Part shown: one piece after another, positions 1-8,405 of the stretch
How positions within the stretch are numbered: position 1 is the stretch's first letter
Layout: every line of letters starts with the position of its first letter
Assembly: GCA_963730005.1 (NCBI GenBank)
Contig: CAVSPO010000023.1
Coordinates: 248,001 to 312,000 of the forward strand
Source of the DNA: CAVSPO01 sp963730005
Lineage (GTDB): Bacteria; Actinomycetota; Actinomycetes; Propionibacteriales; Propionibacteriaceae
Direction: 5' to 3'
DNA: 64,000 nt
The notes under the pieces: model-generated
Told to the model about the DNA's origin: nothing
The model's input: the letters and a program-made list of their open reading frames with translations, nothing else
Databases searched by the model: none
Position numbers and translations under genes: made by a program

Positions 1-97
1 ATTCAGCTGCGAAATGAGCATCTACGGCTCAACAGCAGCCTCCAACGCCGTCTGCGGATGGTCGAGGCCACGAACACCACCACAAAGGAGTAGCTCA

Positions 98-1015
98 ATG
101 GGCGTTTTGCGTCTTGGGTACGTCCACGTCCGGGTAACGGATCTGGAAGAAGCGAAGAACCACTATGTGAACACCCTCGGGCTCGAGGCAGTGCAAACAG
201 AGGGCAATCGCCTCTACCTCAAGGGCTGGGACGAGTGGGAGCATCACTCGGTGGTCCTTGAAGAGGGCGGTGTTGGTCTGGTCAAGCTCGGCATCAAGGT
301 CGAAACCGACGACGACCTCAACAACGTCGAGAACAACGCCCGCAGCTTCGGTGCCACAGTGCAGCGGATGAGCGCCGGCGAGAGCCTGGAAGTTGGTCAG
401 GGTCTGCGGATCACCACCCCCGGCGACCACGTCGTCGAGGTCTACAACCAGATGACCTTCAACCCGTCCAAGCTCGGCTACCACAACCCCGAAGCCTTCC
501 CGCGCCACCTGAACGACTCGGTGGGCGTGCCGGCTCTGGACCACATGCTGCTCGCCTGCGAGGACGCAACCCTGTCCGAGAAGTTCTTCAAGGACGTCTT
601 CGACCTGTACCCGACCGAGCAGGTCAAGCCCGAAGTCGATTCCGACGTCGTGCTGGCCACCTGGCTGTCGGCAAGCCAGAAGGCGCACGACATCGCCATT
701 CTCGGCGGTCTGCCCAATGGCAAGCTGCACCACTTCGCCTTCCAGCTGGACGACTGGAGCTCGATTCTGTACGCGGCTGACATCTTCTCGATGGATGAAG
801 TCTCGATCGACATCGGCCCGACCCGTCACGGCATCACCCGTGGCAAGACGATCTACTTCTTCGACCCCTCGGGCAACCGCAACGAAACCTTCGCCGGAGG
901 CTCCTCGGCGTCGCGCGACAAGCCGTTGATCGTCTGGACCCCGGATCAGCTCGGCAAGGGCATCTTCTACCACGACCGCGTTCTGAACGAGCGCTTCACC
1001 ACCGTCGTCACCTAG
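98..1015 (+). CDS. dmpB: Catechol 2,3-dioxygenase (extradiol, type I)
   Basis: Opens the aromatic ring of catechol next to the two hydroxyls to give 2-hydroxymuconic semialdehyde; cytosolic and Fe(II)-dependent. The 305-aa protein has the two-module VOC (glyoxalase-like) fold, and the C-terminal module carries the iron-ligand positions H149 (PALDHMLL), H211/H212 (KLHHFAFQL) and E263 (NRNETFAGG). The frame is open further upstream, but ATG at 98 has an AAAGGAG Shine-Dalgarno about 8 bases ahead and gives the usual family length. It heads the meta-cleavage operon that runs to 5034. Dioxygenase identity is secure; preference for catechol over substituted catechols is inferred from the neighbours. 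Confidence 0.93.
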   Translation: MGVLRLGYVHVRVTDLEEAKNHYVNTLGLEAVQTEGNRLYLKGWDEWEHHSVVLEEGGVGLVKLGIKVETDDDLNNVENNARSFGATVQRMSAGESLEVGQGLRITTPGDHVVEVYNQMTFNPSKLGYHNPEAFPRHLNDSVGVPALDHMLLACEDATLSEKFFKDVFDLYPTEQVKPEVDSDVVLATWLSASQKAHDIAILGGLPNGKLHHFAFQLDDWSSILYAADIFSMDEVSIDIGPTRHGITRGKTIYFFDPSGNRNETFAGGSSASRDKPLIVWTPDQLGKGIFYHDRVLNERFTTVVT

Positions 1016-1176
1016 GATCCCGTCAACCTTGGGTGTCACATCCTGCTGAGGGGCTTCGGCCATCTGCACGGATGTGGCACCCAAGTGCTTGCTGTCCCGG
1101 CCGGACACGACACGGTCTGGCCGAGCCAAGAACCCCTGACCAGACAGCGCGGCTCCCGCCGCTGAGAGGTGCGTAG

Positions 1177-1599
1177 ATGAGTTTCACCACGAATCGGTCG
1201 ACACTGACGGCCGAGGGCGCTTGGGCGATCCTGCAGGCTGCCTGGCGCAAGAGCCAGGAGATCGGCGTTCCTGTCAACATCAGCGTCGTCGATTCAGCGG
1301 GCAACGAGCTCGGCTTCCTGCGCCCCGACGGTGCGCCGTTGCTGTCGGCCGGAATCGCTCGCGACAAGGCCTACACGGTCTGCGCTTTCAACGGGCTGCC
1401 GACCCACGAGTGGTGGGATCTGCTGCGCGACGAGCCTGCGCTGCTGCAGGGCATTCCGCACCGCGACCGGTTGGTCATCTTCGGCGGCGGGGTCCCCGTC
1501 CTGATCGACGGGGTGCTGGTGGGTGCCGTCGGCTGCTCCGGGGGGTCGGCCGAGCAAGATCGTACCGTCGCCGAAGCCGGGGTCAGCGCGGTGGGCTGA
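1177..1599 (+). CDS. GlcG/HbpS-like (DUF336) protein in meta-cleavage operon
   Basis: A 140-aa single-domain protein of the GlcG/HbpS (haem-degrading/DUF336) family, recognised by its opening LTAEGAWAILQAAWRKSQEIG helix, the VNISVVDSAGNELGFLRPDGAP strand pair and the GGGVPVLIDGVLVGAVGCSGG core. Members of this family recur in catechol and ring-cleavage clusters, but their job there is not settled; suggested roles include binding haem or iron or protecting the dioxygenase. The gene sits 161 bases after the dioxygenase and 109 before the hydratase on the same strand, so co-transcription is likely. ATG at 1177 follows a GAGAGGTG sequence. Confidence 0.8.
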   Translation: MSFTTNRSTLTAEGAWAILQAAWRKSQEIGVPVNISVVDSAGNELGFLRPDGAPLLSAGIARDKAYTVCAFNGLPTHEWWDLLRDEPALLQGIPHRDRLVIFGGGVPVLIDGVLVGAVGCSGGSAEQDRTVAEAGVSAVG

Positions 1600-1708
1600 G
1601 CCCCTGCAGCGGCACCGAAACCAGAGTTTTTCACCTGCGACCGAAGTGTCGCGTCATCAACAAGCCGGAATCCGAGAACGACAACAGTGAGAAGGGAGAT
1701 GGTTCCTG

Positions 1709-2500
1709 GTGGATCCGTCCCGACAGCAAGAGGCAGCTGACAAGCTGCTGGAGGCTCACAAGAGCCGCACGCCCATCGACGCCCTGACAAAGCTCTTCCC
1801 CGACATCGAGTTCGAGGATTCCTACCGGATTCAGGAGCTCACCTACGAGAAGTGGCTGTCCGAAGGCCGGGTCGTCAAGGGCCACAAGGTCGGTCTGACG
1901 TCAGTCGTCATGCAGAAGCAGCTCGGTGTGTCCCAGCCCGACTACGGCCATCTGCTCGACGACTGCTTCTTCCTGGAGAACAACCGGATTAACGTCAACG
2001 ATTACATCTCGCCCAAGGTCGAGCCCGAGATCGCATTCGTGCTGAAGAAGGACCTGAAGGGCCCGGGCGTGAACGTGGCCGAGGCAATCGCTGCTGTTGA
2101 TTTCGTTCTTCCGTCGCTGGAGCTGATCGACAGCCGGATCAAGGACTGGAAGATCGGCATCATCGACACCATCGCCGACAACGCGTCCGGGGCCGGCGTC
2201 ATCCTGGGCAGCAAGGCCACCCGGCTCGACGGTGTCGACCTGCGGCTGGTCGGCTGCACGCTGATCAAGAACGGCCAGATCATCGCCACCGGCGCCGGTG
2301 GCGCGGTGCTTGGTTCGCCCATCAACTCGCTCGTGTGGCTCGCCAACACGCTGGGGCGTCTGGGCTCGGCGCTGGAGGCCGGGCAGGTCGTGTTGCCGGG
2401 TTCGGTGACGGCGGCCTACCCCGTGGCGGCAGGCGACACCGTGACCGCGAACTTCGGACCGCTCGGCAGTGTGACCGCAGCGTTCGGTAAGGAGAACTGA
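1709..2500 (+). CDS. dmpE: 2-oxopent-4-enoate hydratase
   Basis: Adds water to 2-hydroxypenta-2,4-dienoate to form 4-hydroxy-2-oxovalerate in the lower meta-cleavage pathway. The 263-aa protein has the fumarylacetoacetase-like fold with metal-ligand glutamates E105 and E107 (KVEPEIAFVL) and E138 (SLELIDSR), plus K60 in GHKVGLTS. The stretch VGLTS-QKQLGVSQPDYG is closer to hydratases than to the decarboxylase paralogue downstream. The start is GTG at 1709, ten bases after GAAGGGAG. Only one base separates its stop from the next ATG, implying translational coupling. The paralogues could be swapped in name, but each enzyme activity is needed once. Confidence 0.88.
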   Translation: MDPSRQQEAADKLLEAHKSRTPIDALTKLFPDIEFEDSYRIQELTYEKWLSEGRVVKGHKVGLTSVVMQKQLGVSQPDYGHLLDDCFFLENNRINVNDYISPKVEPEIAFVLKKDLKGPGVNVAEAIAAVDFVLPSLELIDSRIKDWKIGIIDTIADNASGAGVILGSKATRLDGVDLRLVGCTLIKNGQIIATGAGGAVLGSPINSLVWLANTLGRLGSALEAGQVVLPGSVTAAYPVAAGDTVTANFGPLGSVTAAFGKEN

Positions 2501-2501
2501 G

Positions 2502-3302
2502 ATGGCTGAAGGCAAGTGGGATGTCCTGTCCGTCGCGACCGAGCTGCTGGCCTGTGAGGCCGAGCGTCGCGACCGGGTGAAGTTCACCGACGAATGGCCC
2601 GAACTCGACGTCGAGACCGGTTACCGGATCCAGGACGAGACGCTGCACCGCAGGCTCGCCCGCGGCGAGCAGATCGTCGGCATCAAGCTGGGTCTGACCA
2701 GCCGCGCCAAGCAGCGTCGGATGGGTGTTGAAACCCCGTTCGTCGCTTGGCTCACCGACGCCATGGTCACCCCCTCCAACGAGCCCGTCCCGCAGGACCG
2801 CCTGATCCACCCGCGGATCGAGCCCGAGCTGGTCTTCATCATGAAGGATCGCCTGCAGGGTCCCGGCGTGACAGCGGCCCAGGCTCTGGCGGCCGTTGGC
2901 TCCGTGATGGCTGGAGCCGAGATCATCGACTCCCGCTACAAGGACTTCAGGTTCCTGGCCGGTGACGTGATCGCAGACAACGCGTCCTCAGGCGGCTTCG
3001 TGACCGGGCCCATCCAGAAGCCGGTGTCCGAGCTCGACCTGTCGACCGAAGCCGTGCTGATCGAGGTCAACGGCCAGATCGTCGACTCGGCAACCGGCGC
3101 AGCCATTCAGGGCCACCCGGCCGAGGCGCTGGCGCTGGCCGTCAACGACCTGGGCAGGCGCGGTTACGCGGTCGAGCCAGGCTGGATCGTGCTCACCGGT
3201 GGCATCACCGACGCGTACTTCGCCCCGCCCGGCACCACCGTGGCTTGCCACTTCTCGTCGCTGGGGTCGGTGTACATCTGGGGCGGGGACGAGGAAGCCT
3301 GA
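2502..3302 (+). CDS. dmpH: 4-oxalocrotonate (2-oxo-3-hexenedioate) decarboxylase
   Basis: Removes CO2 from 2-oxo-3-hexenedioate to give 2-oxopent-4-enoate. The 266-aa protein is a paralogue of the preceding hydratase: metal ligands E107 and E109 (RIEPELVFIM) and E140 (GAEIIDSR) are in the same places, while KLGLTSRAKQRRMGV and the WLTDAMV segment match the decarboxylase branch. In this pathway hydratase and decarboxylase form a physical complex, consistent with their adjacent genes. The TGA overlaps the ATG of the tautomerase gene by one base. Confidence 0.88.
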   Translation: MAEGKWDVLSVATELLACEAERRDRVKFTDEWPELDVETGYRIQDETLHRRLARGEQIVGIKLGLTSRAKQRRMGVETPFVAWLTDAMVTPSNEPVPQDRLIHPRIEPELVFIMKDRLQGPGVTAAQALAAVGSVMAGAEIIDSRYKDFRFLAGDVIADNASSGGFVTGPIQKPVSELDLSTEAVLIEVNGQIVDSATGAAIQGHPAEALALAVNDLGRRGYAVEPGWIVLTGGITDAYFAPPGTTVACHFSSLGSVYIWGGDEEA

Positions 3303-3511
3303 TGCCGATCATCGAAGTGACTCTCGGCGAGGGACGGACGCCCGAAATGCTGCGGCAGTTGCAGGCCTCGCTGGCCGAGGCTGCAGTCCAGTCTCTCGGC
3401 ATTCGCAAGGAATCGGTGCGGGTCATCCTCCGTGAGGTGCCCCTGACCCACTTCCTGGCCGGCGACGAGACCCTCGCCGAGCGCAAGGCCAAGGCCCAGA
3501 GCCAAAGCTGA
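3302..3511 (+). CDS. dmpI: 4-oxalocrotonate tautomerase
   Basis: A 69-aa tautomerase that converts 2-hydroxymuconate to 2-oxo-3-hexenedioate, feeding the decarboxylase. The mature protein begins with the catalytic proline (M-PIIEVTLGEGR), followed by the conserved SVRVILREV strand and the family's HF-G (THFLAGDE) segment. A longer in-frame start upstream would bury the proline, so ATG at 3302 is the only sensible start; it overlaps the decarboxylase stop in TGATG. Enzymes of this family assemble as hexamers of about 62-70 aa subunits, matching this length. Confidence 0.92.
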   Translation: MPIIEVTLGEGRTPEMLRQLQASLAEAAVQSLGIRKESVRVILREVPLTHFLAGDETLAERKAKAQSQS

Positions 3512-3561
3512 CAGCTGTTCCCCACGACCCCCCACCTCTTCGAGACAGGAACCCAGACAGC

Positions 3562-5034
3562 ATGAGCAAGAAAGAGATCACCCCGCGCACCGTCGCCAAC
3601 TTCATCAACGGTGAGTACCTCGAGACCGGCAACATCTTCAAGACCCTGTATCCGGTGACCGGCGAGGTCACCGCCCACGTTCATGAGGCCGGCCAGGCCG
3701 AGGTGGACGCGGCTGTCGCGGCAGCCCGGGCAGCCCTGCACGGCCCCTGGGGGCAGCTCACCGTCGACGAACGAATCGACATGGTGTTGGCGATCGCCAA
3801 CGGCATCAACAAGCGGTTTGACGACTTCCTTGAGCTGGAGGTGCTCGACACCGGCAAGCCCTACTCGGTCGCCTCTCACGTCGACATCCCGCGTGGTGCC
3901 TCCAACTTCAAGGCCTTCGCGCACACCCTGAAGGTCCACGCCGAAGAGGCCTTCCAGATGGAGACCCCGGACGGCAAGGGCGCCCTGAACTTCCTGGTTC
4001 GCCGCCCGCGCGGCGTGATCGGCGTCATCTCGCCCTGGAACCTGCCGCTGCTGCTGATGACCTGGAAGGTCGGCCCCGCGCTGGCATTCGGCAACACGGT
4101 CGTCGTGAAGCCCTCCGAGGTCACCCCGTCGACCGCCGCGCTGTTGGGCGAGGTCATGAACGAGGTCGGCGTCCCCAAGGGCGTCTACAACGTGGTGCAA
4201 GGCTTCGGCAAGACCGGCGGCATGATCACCTCGCATCCCGATGTTGACGGCATCACCTTCACCGGTGAGACCAGGACCGGCTCGATCATCATCAAGGCCA
4301 CCGCCGACACACTCAAGGCCACGTCGATGGAGATGGGCGGCAAGAACGCCGGCATCGTCTTCGAGGACGCCGACATCGAGGCGACCATCAAGGAACTGGG
4401 TCGCTCCTGCTTCCTGAACACCGGTCAGGTCTGCCTGGGCACTGAGCGCCTCTACGTGCACGAGTCGATCTTCGACCAGGTCCGCGACGGGCTCAAGGAG
4501 TACGCCGAGACCGAGCTGAAGTACGGCTACCCCGACGACCAGGCAACCAACTTCGGCCCGGTGGTCTCCGACGAGCATCGCGACAAGGTGCTCAGCTACT
4601 ACAAGCTGGCCGAGCAGGAGGGCGCCACGGTCGTCACCGGCGGCGGCGCACCCAAGTTCGGCGACGAACGCGACGGCGGTTCCTGGGTGCAGCCGACGAT
4701 CTGGACGGGTCTGGCCCACGACTCCCGCACCATGACCGAAGAGGTCTTCGGCCCGTGCACCGGCCTGATCCCGTTCAAGACCGAGGAGGAGGCCATCCGG
4801 CTGGCCAACGACACCAACTACGGTCTGTCGGCGACCTTCTTCACCAAGGACGTCAGCCGCGCCCTGCGGGTTGCGCCTCAGCTGGAGGCCGGCATCGTGT
4901 GGGTCAACAGCTGGTTCCTGCGCGACCTGCGCACGGCCTTCGGTGGCATGAAGCACTCGGGCATCGGGCGTGAGGGTGGCGTGCACGGACTGGAGTTCTA
5001 CACGGAAGTGACGAACGTCTGCATCAAGATCTGA
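3562..5034 (+). CDS. dmpC: 2-hydroxymuconic semialdehyde dehydrogenase
   Basis: NAD-dependent aldehyde dehydrogenase that oxidises 2-hydroxymuconic semialdehyde to 2-hydroxymuconate, the oxalocrotonate branch. The 490-aa protein shows the ALDH landmarks: SPWNLPLLLM, the NTVVVKPSE cofactor segment, general base E257 (SMEMGGKNA) and nucleophile C291 (NTGQVCLGTE), 34 residues apart as in characterised ALDHs. ATG at 3562 follows GAGACAGGAACCC. It is the last gene of the operon; the hairpin at 5055-5096 lies just downstream. Specificity is inferred from the neighbouring tautomerase and decarboxylase. Confidence 0.9.
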   Translation: MSKKEITPRTVANFINGEYLETGNIFKTLYPVTGEVTAHVHEAGQAEVDAAVAAARAALHGPWGQLTVDERIDMVLAIANGINKRFDDFLELEVLDTGKPYSVASHVDIPRGASNFKAFAHTLKVHAEEAFQMETPDGKGALNFLVRRPRGVIGVISPWNLPLLLMTWKVGPALAFGNTVVVKPSEVTPSTAALLGEVMNEVGVPKGVYNVVQGFGKTGGMITSHPDVDGITFTGETRTGSIIIKATADTLKATSMEMGGKNAGIVFEDADIEATIKELGRSCFLNTGQVCLGTERLYVHESIFDQVRDGLKEYAETELKYGYPDDQATNFGPVVSDEHRDKVLSYYKLAEQEGATVVTGGGAPKFGDERDGGSWVQPTIWTGLAHDSRTMTEEVFGPCTGLIPFKTEEEAIRLANDTNYGLSATFFTKDVSRALRVAPQLEAGIVWVNSWFLRDLRTAFGGMKHSGIGREGGVHGLEFYTEVTNVCIKI

Positions 5035-5054
5035 CGATTGTCGACTGATCGACC

Positions 5055-5096
5055 GGCCGGGGGCCGGGGACTGCTACAAGTCCCCGGCCCCCGGCC
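5055..5096 (+). terminator. Strong hairpin ending the meta-cleavage operon
   Basis: A perfect 18-bp inverted repeat (GGCCGGGGGCCGGGGACT and its complement) around a 6-base loop, 20 bases after the dehydrogenase stop. It lacks a long T run, as is common in high-GC actinobacteria. It sits between convergent genes and could act in both directions. Confidence 0.8.
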
Positions 5097-5130
5097 TTCG
5101 TGTGACACCTGACACGCGGCCAGGTTTCTC

Positions 5131-5191
5131 ACTTGTGCCTATTCGGTCGGGATTGGCCATATACGGCCTTCCCGACCGAATAGGCACAAGT
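5131..5191. repeat. Perfect 22-bp inverted repeat, unexplained
   Basis: Left arm 5131-5152 (ACTTGTGCCTATTCGGTCGG plus GA) is exactly complementary to 5170-5191, with a 17-base spacer that itself holds a GGCC...GGCC pair. The arms are less GC-rich than their surroundings. It lies between the operon hairpin and the 3' end of a convergent gene. It may be a dispersed REP-like palindrome or a second terminator; the sequence alone does not decide. Confidence 0.85.
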
Positions 5192-5214
5192 TGGTATCGC
5201 GTCCTCGGTGTGTG

Positions 5215-5793
5215 CTACCGGGCGGCCTTCTTCTGCGGGTTGAGGAAGGGGCGCATCAGCTTGGTCAGGCGCGGCATCAACAAATAGGTCATGGTCAGGG
5301 TGATCAGCATCGTGTTGACGGCTGTCACAGCCAGGAACGGCAATCCCCACCGCTGCAACACCGGTGCCAGGAAGTAGATGAAGATGGAAGCAGTGGGCCA
5401 GATGCCCATCCAGGTGACAAAGCCCATCCGGTGCCGGGGCGGGTTCATGCTTGCGGGCACGACGGCCGGTTCGAACCACGCCTCCAGCCCTGAGAGCCGC
5501 CGGTGCTCGGGCTCACCGTCAGCGTGGGGACGCATCCGGGCGAAAATCTCCTCGCGATCCTTGCTTCGGTCCCAGCCGGCAAGATCGTCCTCCGAGGCGA
5601 AATTGACCACGATCTGGTAGTCCTCGCCGGTATTCTCCGGGGGAATCATCTCCGCGCCCAGGAAGCCTTTGTGCTTCTTCATCAGCTCGAACATCTGTCG
5701 CACCAAGCCCTCGTATTCGTGCTCATGGCCAGGCAGGGCGTGTCGGCGAGCAATGCGCGTGATGCGCGGCTGGGCGTTCGGGTTCTGGGACAT
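5215..5793 (-). CDS. Antibiotic-biosynthesis-monooxygenase-fold membrane protein
   Basis: A 192-aa protein with an N-terminal ABM-type alpha/beta barrel half (roughly residues 10-100, with RRHALPGHEHEYEGLVRQMF and KGFLGAEMI) followed by two predicted membrane helices (about 123-143 and 150-172) and a basic tail LMRPFLNPQKKAAR. This matches the COG3224-type group of ABM-domain membrane proteins, whose function is unknown. An upstream in-frame ATG exists, but the start at 5793 (MSQNPNAQ) has ACGAGGTG properly spaced. It converges on the meta-cleavage operon and shares its terminator region; nothing ties it to aromatic degradation. Confidence 0.75.
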   Translation of the reverse strand: MSQNPNAQPRITRIARRHALPGHEHEYEGLVRQMFELMKKHKGFLGAEMIPPENTGEDYQIVVNFASEDDLAGWDRSKDREEIFARMRPHADGEPEHRRLSGLEAWFEPAVVPASMNPPRHRMGFVTWMGIWPTASIFIYFLAPVLQRWGLPFLAVTAVNTMLITLTMTYLLMPRLTKLMRPFLNPQKKAAR

Positions 5794-5990
5794 GTCAGTA
5801 CACCTCGTGATCATCTGGGGTTATCGAAAGGCTCAACCCAGTCTCGACCCGAATTGTTTCATGGGGCCCAGCGAGGCGTCGAAGCCGGACGCTGCCGCTC
5901 CTGGAAGGTCGTATCCTTGCGCTGATGCAGCAGGTGGACTCCTTGTCTCCACCTTCGGCTTCTGCACCGTTGCAGCCTCGGAGGCGACCA

Positions 5991-7700
5991 ATGAAGTTCC
6001 CCAGTCTCAAGTCCAAGAAGGCCAAGGTGATCGCAGGCCTGGCGGCCCTTGGCCTGGTCGGTGGCGGCAGTTACGCGGTCGTCTCGGCCAGACAGGCCGC
6101 TCGCCCGGAGGTCCAACTGACCACGGTCAGCAGTGCCCGGTTGACGAACTCGGTCGTCGCGGTTGCCGACGTCAAGGCAGGCAGCCGGAACACCATCACG
6201 CTGTCGCCGTCAGTCAAGGTGGTCGAGGTGCTCGTGACGAAAGGCCAGCGTGTCAGTGCGGGTGACGTGGTGGCGATCCTCGACACCACCGAGTATCAGA
6301 ACCAGCTGGATCAACAAGGCATCACGTTGGCTGACGCGGAGTCGGCGTTGCGTCATCTGCAGGGGCCGGCTGCAGCGGCCAACACCGACACCGCTCGTAA
6401 TGCGGTCAGCCAGGCGCAGGTGACACTCGACAACGCCAGAGCCGCCGAGCAGGCCGCGCGACTGCGCCTGGAGGACGTTCCGGGCTTCAACGACAGCGCC
6501 CTGCGCCAGGCCGGGATCGCACTGGAGGGCGCCGAACTGAACTCGAGCGCCGCTGAGGCCAATGTGGACACGGTCCGGGCGCTCAGCGACAATGCGGTGC
6601 GCCAGGCCGGGATCGCCCTGGGCGCCGCCCGGGACGCCCAGTGCCTGGCTGAGCGGGACCTGGCCGACCTCAAGACACGGCTGCAGAACGGCGTCATCAC
6701 CCAGGCGCAGTACGACGCCCAGTTCCCCGTTCTTCGCGGTGCGCTGATCACCGCTGACAACGCCGTGAGCAGCGCCCAGGGGGCGCTGGACAGCGCCCGG
6801 ATCACCGCCGACGCCAACCTGAGCGCTGCCGAGACCGCCGCGGACAATGCCCGCCTTGCAGTGTCGAACGCGGAGGCGACGCGGGACGCCGCCGCGCTGC
6901 AGGGTGACTCGGCCCTGCAGAGCGCCCAGCAGGCCGTGGGCGACGCCCAGCGGGCGGTGCGTAGCGCCGAGATCGCGCTCAGTGGCGCGCAGAGCGGGGC
7001 CGGGTTCGCGCAGGCGTCCAACTCCGAACGGGTGTCGAACCAGCAGAGCGTTGTCGCACTCAACGATGCCAACGCCGCGTACCTGGCGGACAAGGTCGAT
7101 CAAGGGCGGTTGCGGGCCGCAGTGAGTGGCGTCGTGTCTCGCGTGGACGCGCTCGCGGGTCAGTACCCGGTGCTTGGTGACGTCATCGTGGTGGAAGGTT
7201 CCTCCGGTTTGGTCGCCAGTGTCGAGGTGGAGCAGGCCGACAGCGTCGGCATCAAGCCCGGCCAGCGAGCGACCGTCACACCCAAGGGCGTCGGGAAGAC
7301 GTACCAGGGGTCGGTCGCCGCCGTCGCCCCCGCGGCTGAGAAGTCGGCCACTGCCTTCGACCAGAAACCCAAGGTGACCGTCGAGGTGTCGATTCTTGAG
7401 CCGGACGACACCCTGCGAGTCGGGTTTGAGGCGGACGTCGAGATCTTCCTGGATGACAAGGCGAACGCGCTGCAGGTCAGCGTCGACGCGGTGCGGCGCG
7501 AAGCCGGGACAGGCCGCCAGTACGTGTTCGTCGTGGACGCGCGCAAGCGGCTGAGCAAGGTGTTCATCGAGACCGGCATCGAGGCCGACGATCGCGTCGA
7601 GGTCCTGCAGGGTTTGGCGGCCGGTCAGGATGTGGTGGTCAACCCCGGCGACTCCCTCGCTGACGGGATGACGGTGCGAATCGCCGGGGGAGTGAAGTAG
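5991..7700 (+). CDS. MacA/HlyD-like periplasmic adaptor subunit
   Basis: A 569-aa membrane-fusion/adaptor protein for the ABC exporter encoded next to it. It has one N-terminal membrane anchor (KVIAGLAALGLVGGGSYAVV), a biotinyl-lipoyl-like half (SPSVKVVEVLVTKGQRVSAG), a very long Ala/Gln-rich coiled-coil hairpin (about residues 95-360), the second lipoyl half (GVVSRVDALAGQYPVLGD) and a beta-barrel domain ending VVVNPGDSLADGMTVRI. ATG at 5991 is preferred over an upstream in-frame ATG because CGGAGG precedes it. Its stop overlaps the ATPase start (TAGTG). In monoderm bacteria such adaptors probably act in the cell wall space; the cargo is unknown. Confidence 0.85.
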   Translation: MKFPSLKSKKAKVIAGLAALGLVGGGSYAVVSARQAARPEVQLTTVSSARLTNSVVAVADVKAGSRNTITLSPSVKVVEVLVTKGQRVSAGDVVAILDTTEYQNQLDQQGITLADAESALRHLQGPAAAANTDTARNAVSQAQVTLDNARAAEQAARLRLEDVPGFNDSALRQAGIALEGAELNSSAAEANVDTVRALSDNAVRQAGIALGAARDAQCLAERDLADLKTRLQNGVITQAQYDAQFPVLRGALITADNAVSSAQGALDSARITADANLSAAETAADNARLAVSNAEATRDAAALQGDSALQSAQQAVGDAQRAVRSAEIALSGAQSGAGFAQASNSERVSNQQSVVALNDANAAYLADKVDQGRLRAAVSGVVSRVDALAGQYPVLGDVIVVEGSSGLVASVEVEQADSVGIKPGQRATVTPKGVGKTYQGSVAAVAPAAEKSATAFDQKPKVTVEVSILEPDDTLRVGFEADVEIFLDDKANALQVSVDAVRREAGTGRQYVFVVDARKRLSKVFIETGIEADDRVEVLQGLAAGQDVVVNPGDSLADGMTVRIAGGVK

Positions 7701-8398
7701 TGCTTGTCCTGACTGATGTGGGCAAGGTCTATGTGAGCGGCGAGGTGCAGACAGTCGCCCTGCGCAACATCAACCTGACCATCGAGGACGGCGAGTTCGT
7801 GGTCATCCTCGGGCCTAGCGGCAGTGGCAAGAGCACCCTGCTGAACGTGATCAGCGGCCTGGACACAGCCAGTTCGGGGACGATCATGTTCAACGATGAG
7901 TGCCTCACGGACCTCACCGAGGACCAGATGACCGAGTTCCGCCGCGAGCACCTGGGGTTCATCTTCCAGCAGTACAACCTGCTGCAGAACCTGACTGTCT
8001 ACGAGAACGTCCAGATGGCCGCCGACCTCAGCGACCAACCGCTGGGCATTGACGACCTGCTGGCCCAGGTGGGCCTGCTGGAGTTCCGCAACAAGTACCC
8101 CCGCCAGCTCTCCGGTGGTGAGCAGCAGCGGGTGTCGGTGGCCAGAAGCCTGGCGAAGAACCCCGACATCGTCTTCTGCGACGAGCCCACCGGGGCACTG
8201 GACGAGATGAACTCCAAACGCGTCCTCAAGTCGTTGCAGGAGCTGCATCGCGAATACCACAAGACCGTCGTCGTGATCACCCACAACACCGGGATCGCCC
8301 AGATGGCCGACAAGGTGATCAGGATGAACTCGGCAGAAATCACCGACATCCAGCACAACGAGGTGACGGTGGATGCCGAGGACGTGGAGTGGGGCTGA
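7700..8398 (+). CDS. ABC transporter ATP-binding protein (MacB/LolD type)
   Basis: A 232-aa nucleotide-binding subunit with Walker A GPSGSGKST, Q-loop FIFQQYNLL, signature LSGGEQQRVSVARSL and Walker B DIVFCDEPTGALD, all typical of the MacB/LolD/FtsE class. It uses a GTG start overlapping the adaptor stop. It powers the FtsX-type permease that follows eight bases downstream. The three genes form one operon for a mechanotransmission-type exporter. Confidence 0.92.
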   Translation: MLVLTDVGKVYVSGEVQTVALRNINLTIEDGEFVVILGPSGSGKSTLLNVISGLDTASSGTIMFNDECLTDLTEDQMTEFRREHLGFIFQQYNLLQNLTVYENVQMAADLSDQPLGIDDLLAQVGLLEFRNKYPRQLSGGEQQRVSVARSLAKNPDIVFCDEPTGALDEMNSKRVLKSLQELHREYHKTVVVITHNTGIAQMADKVIRMNSAEITDIQHNEVTVDAEDVEWG

Positions 8399-8405
8399 GC
8401 ACTCC

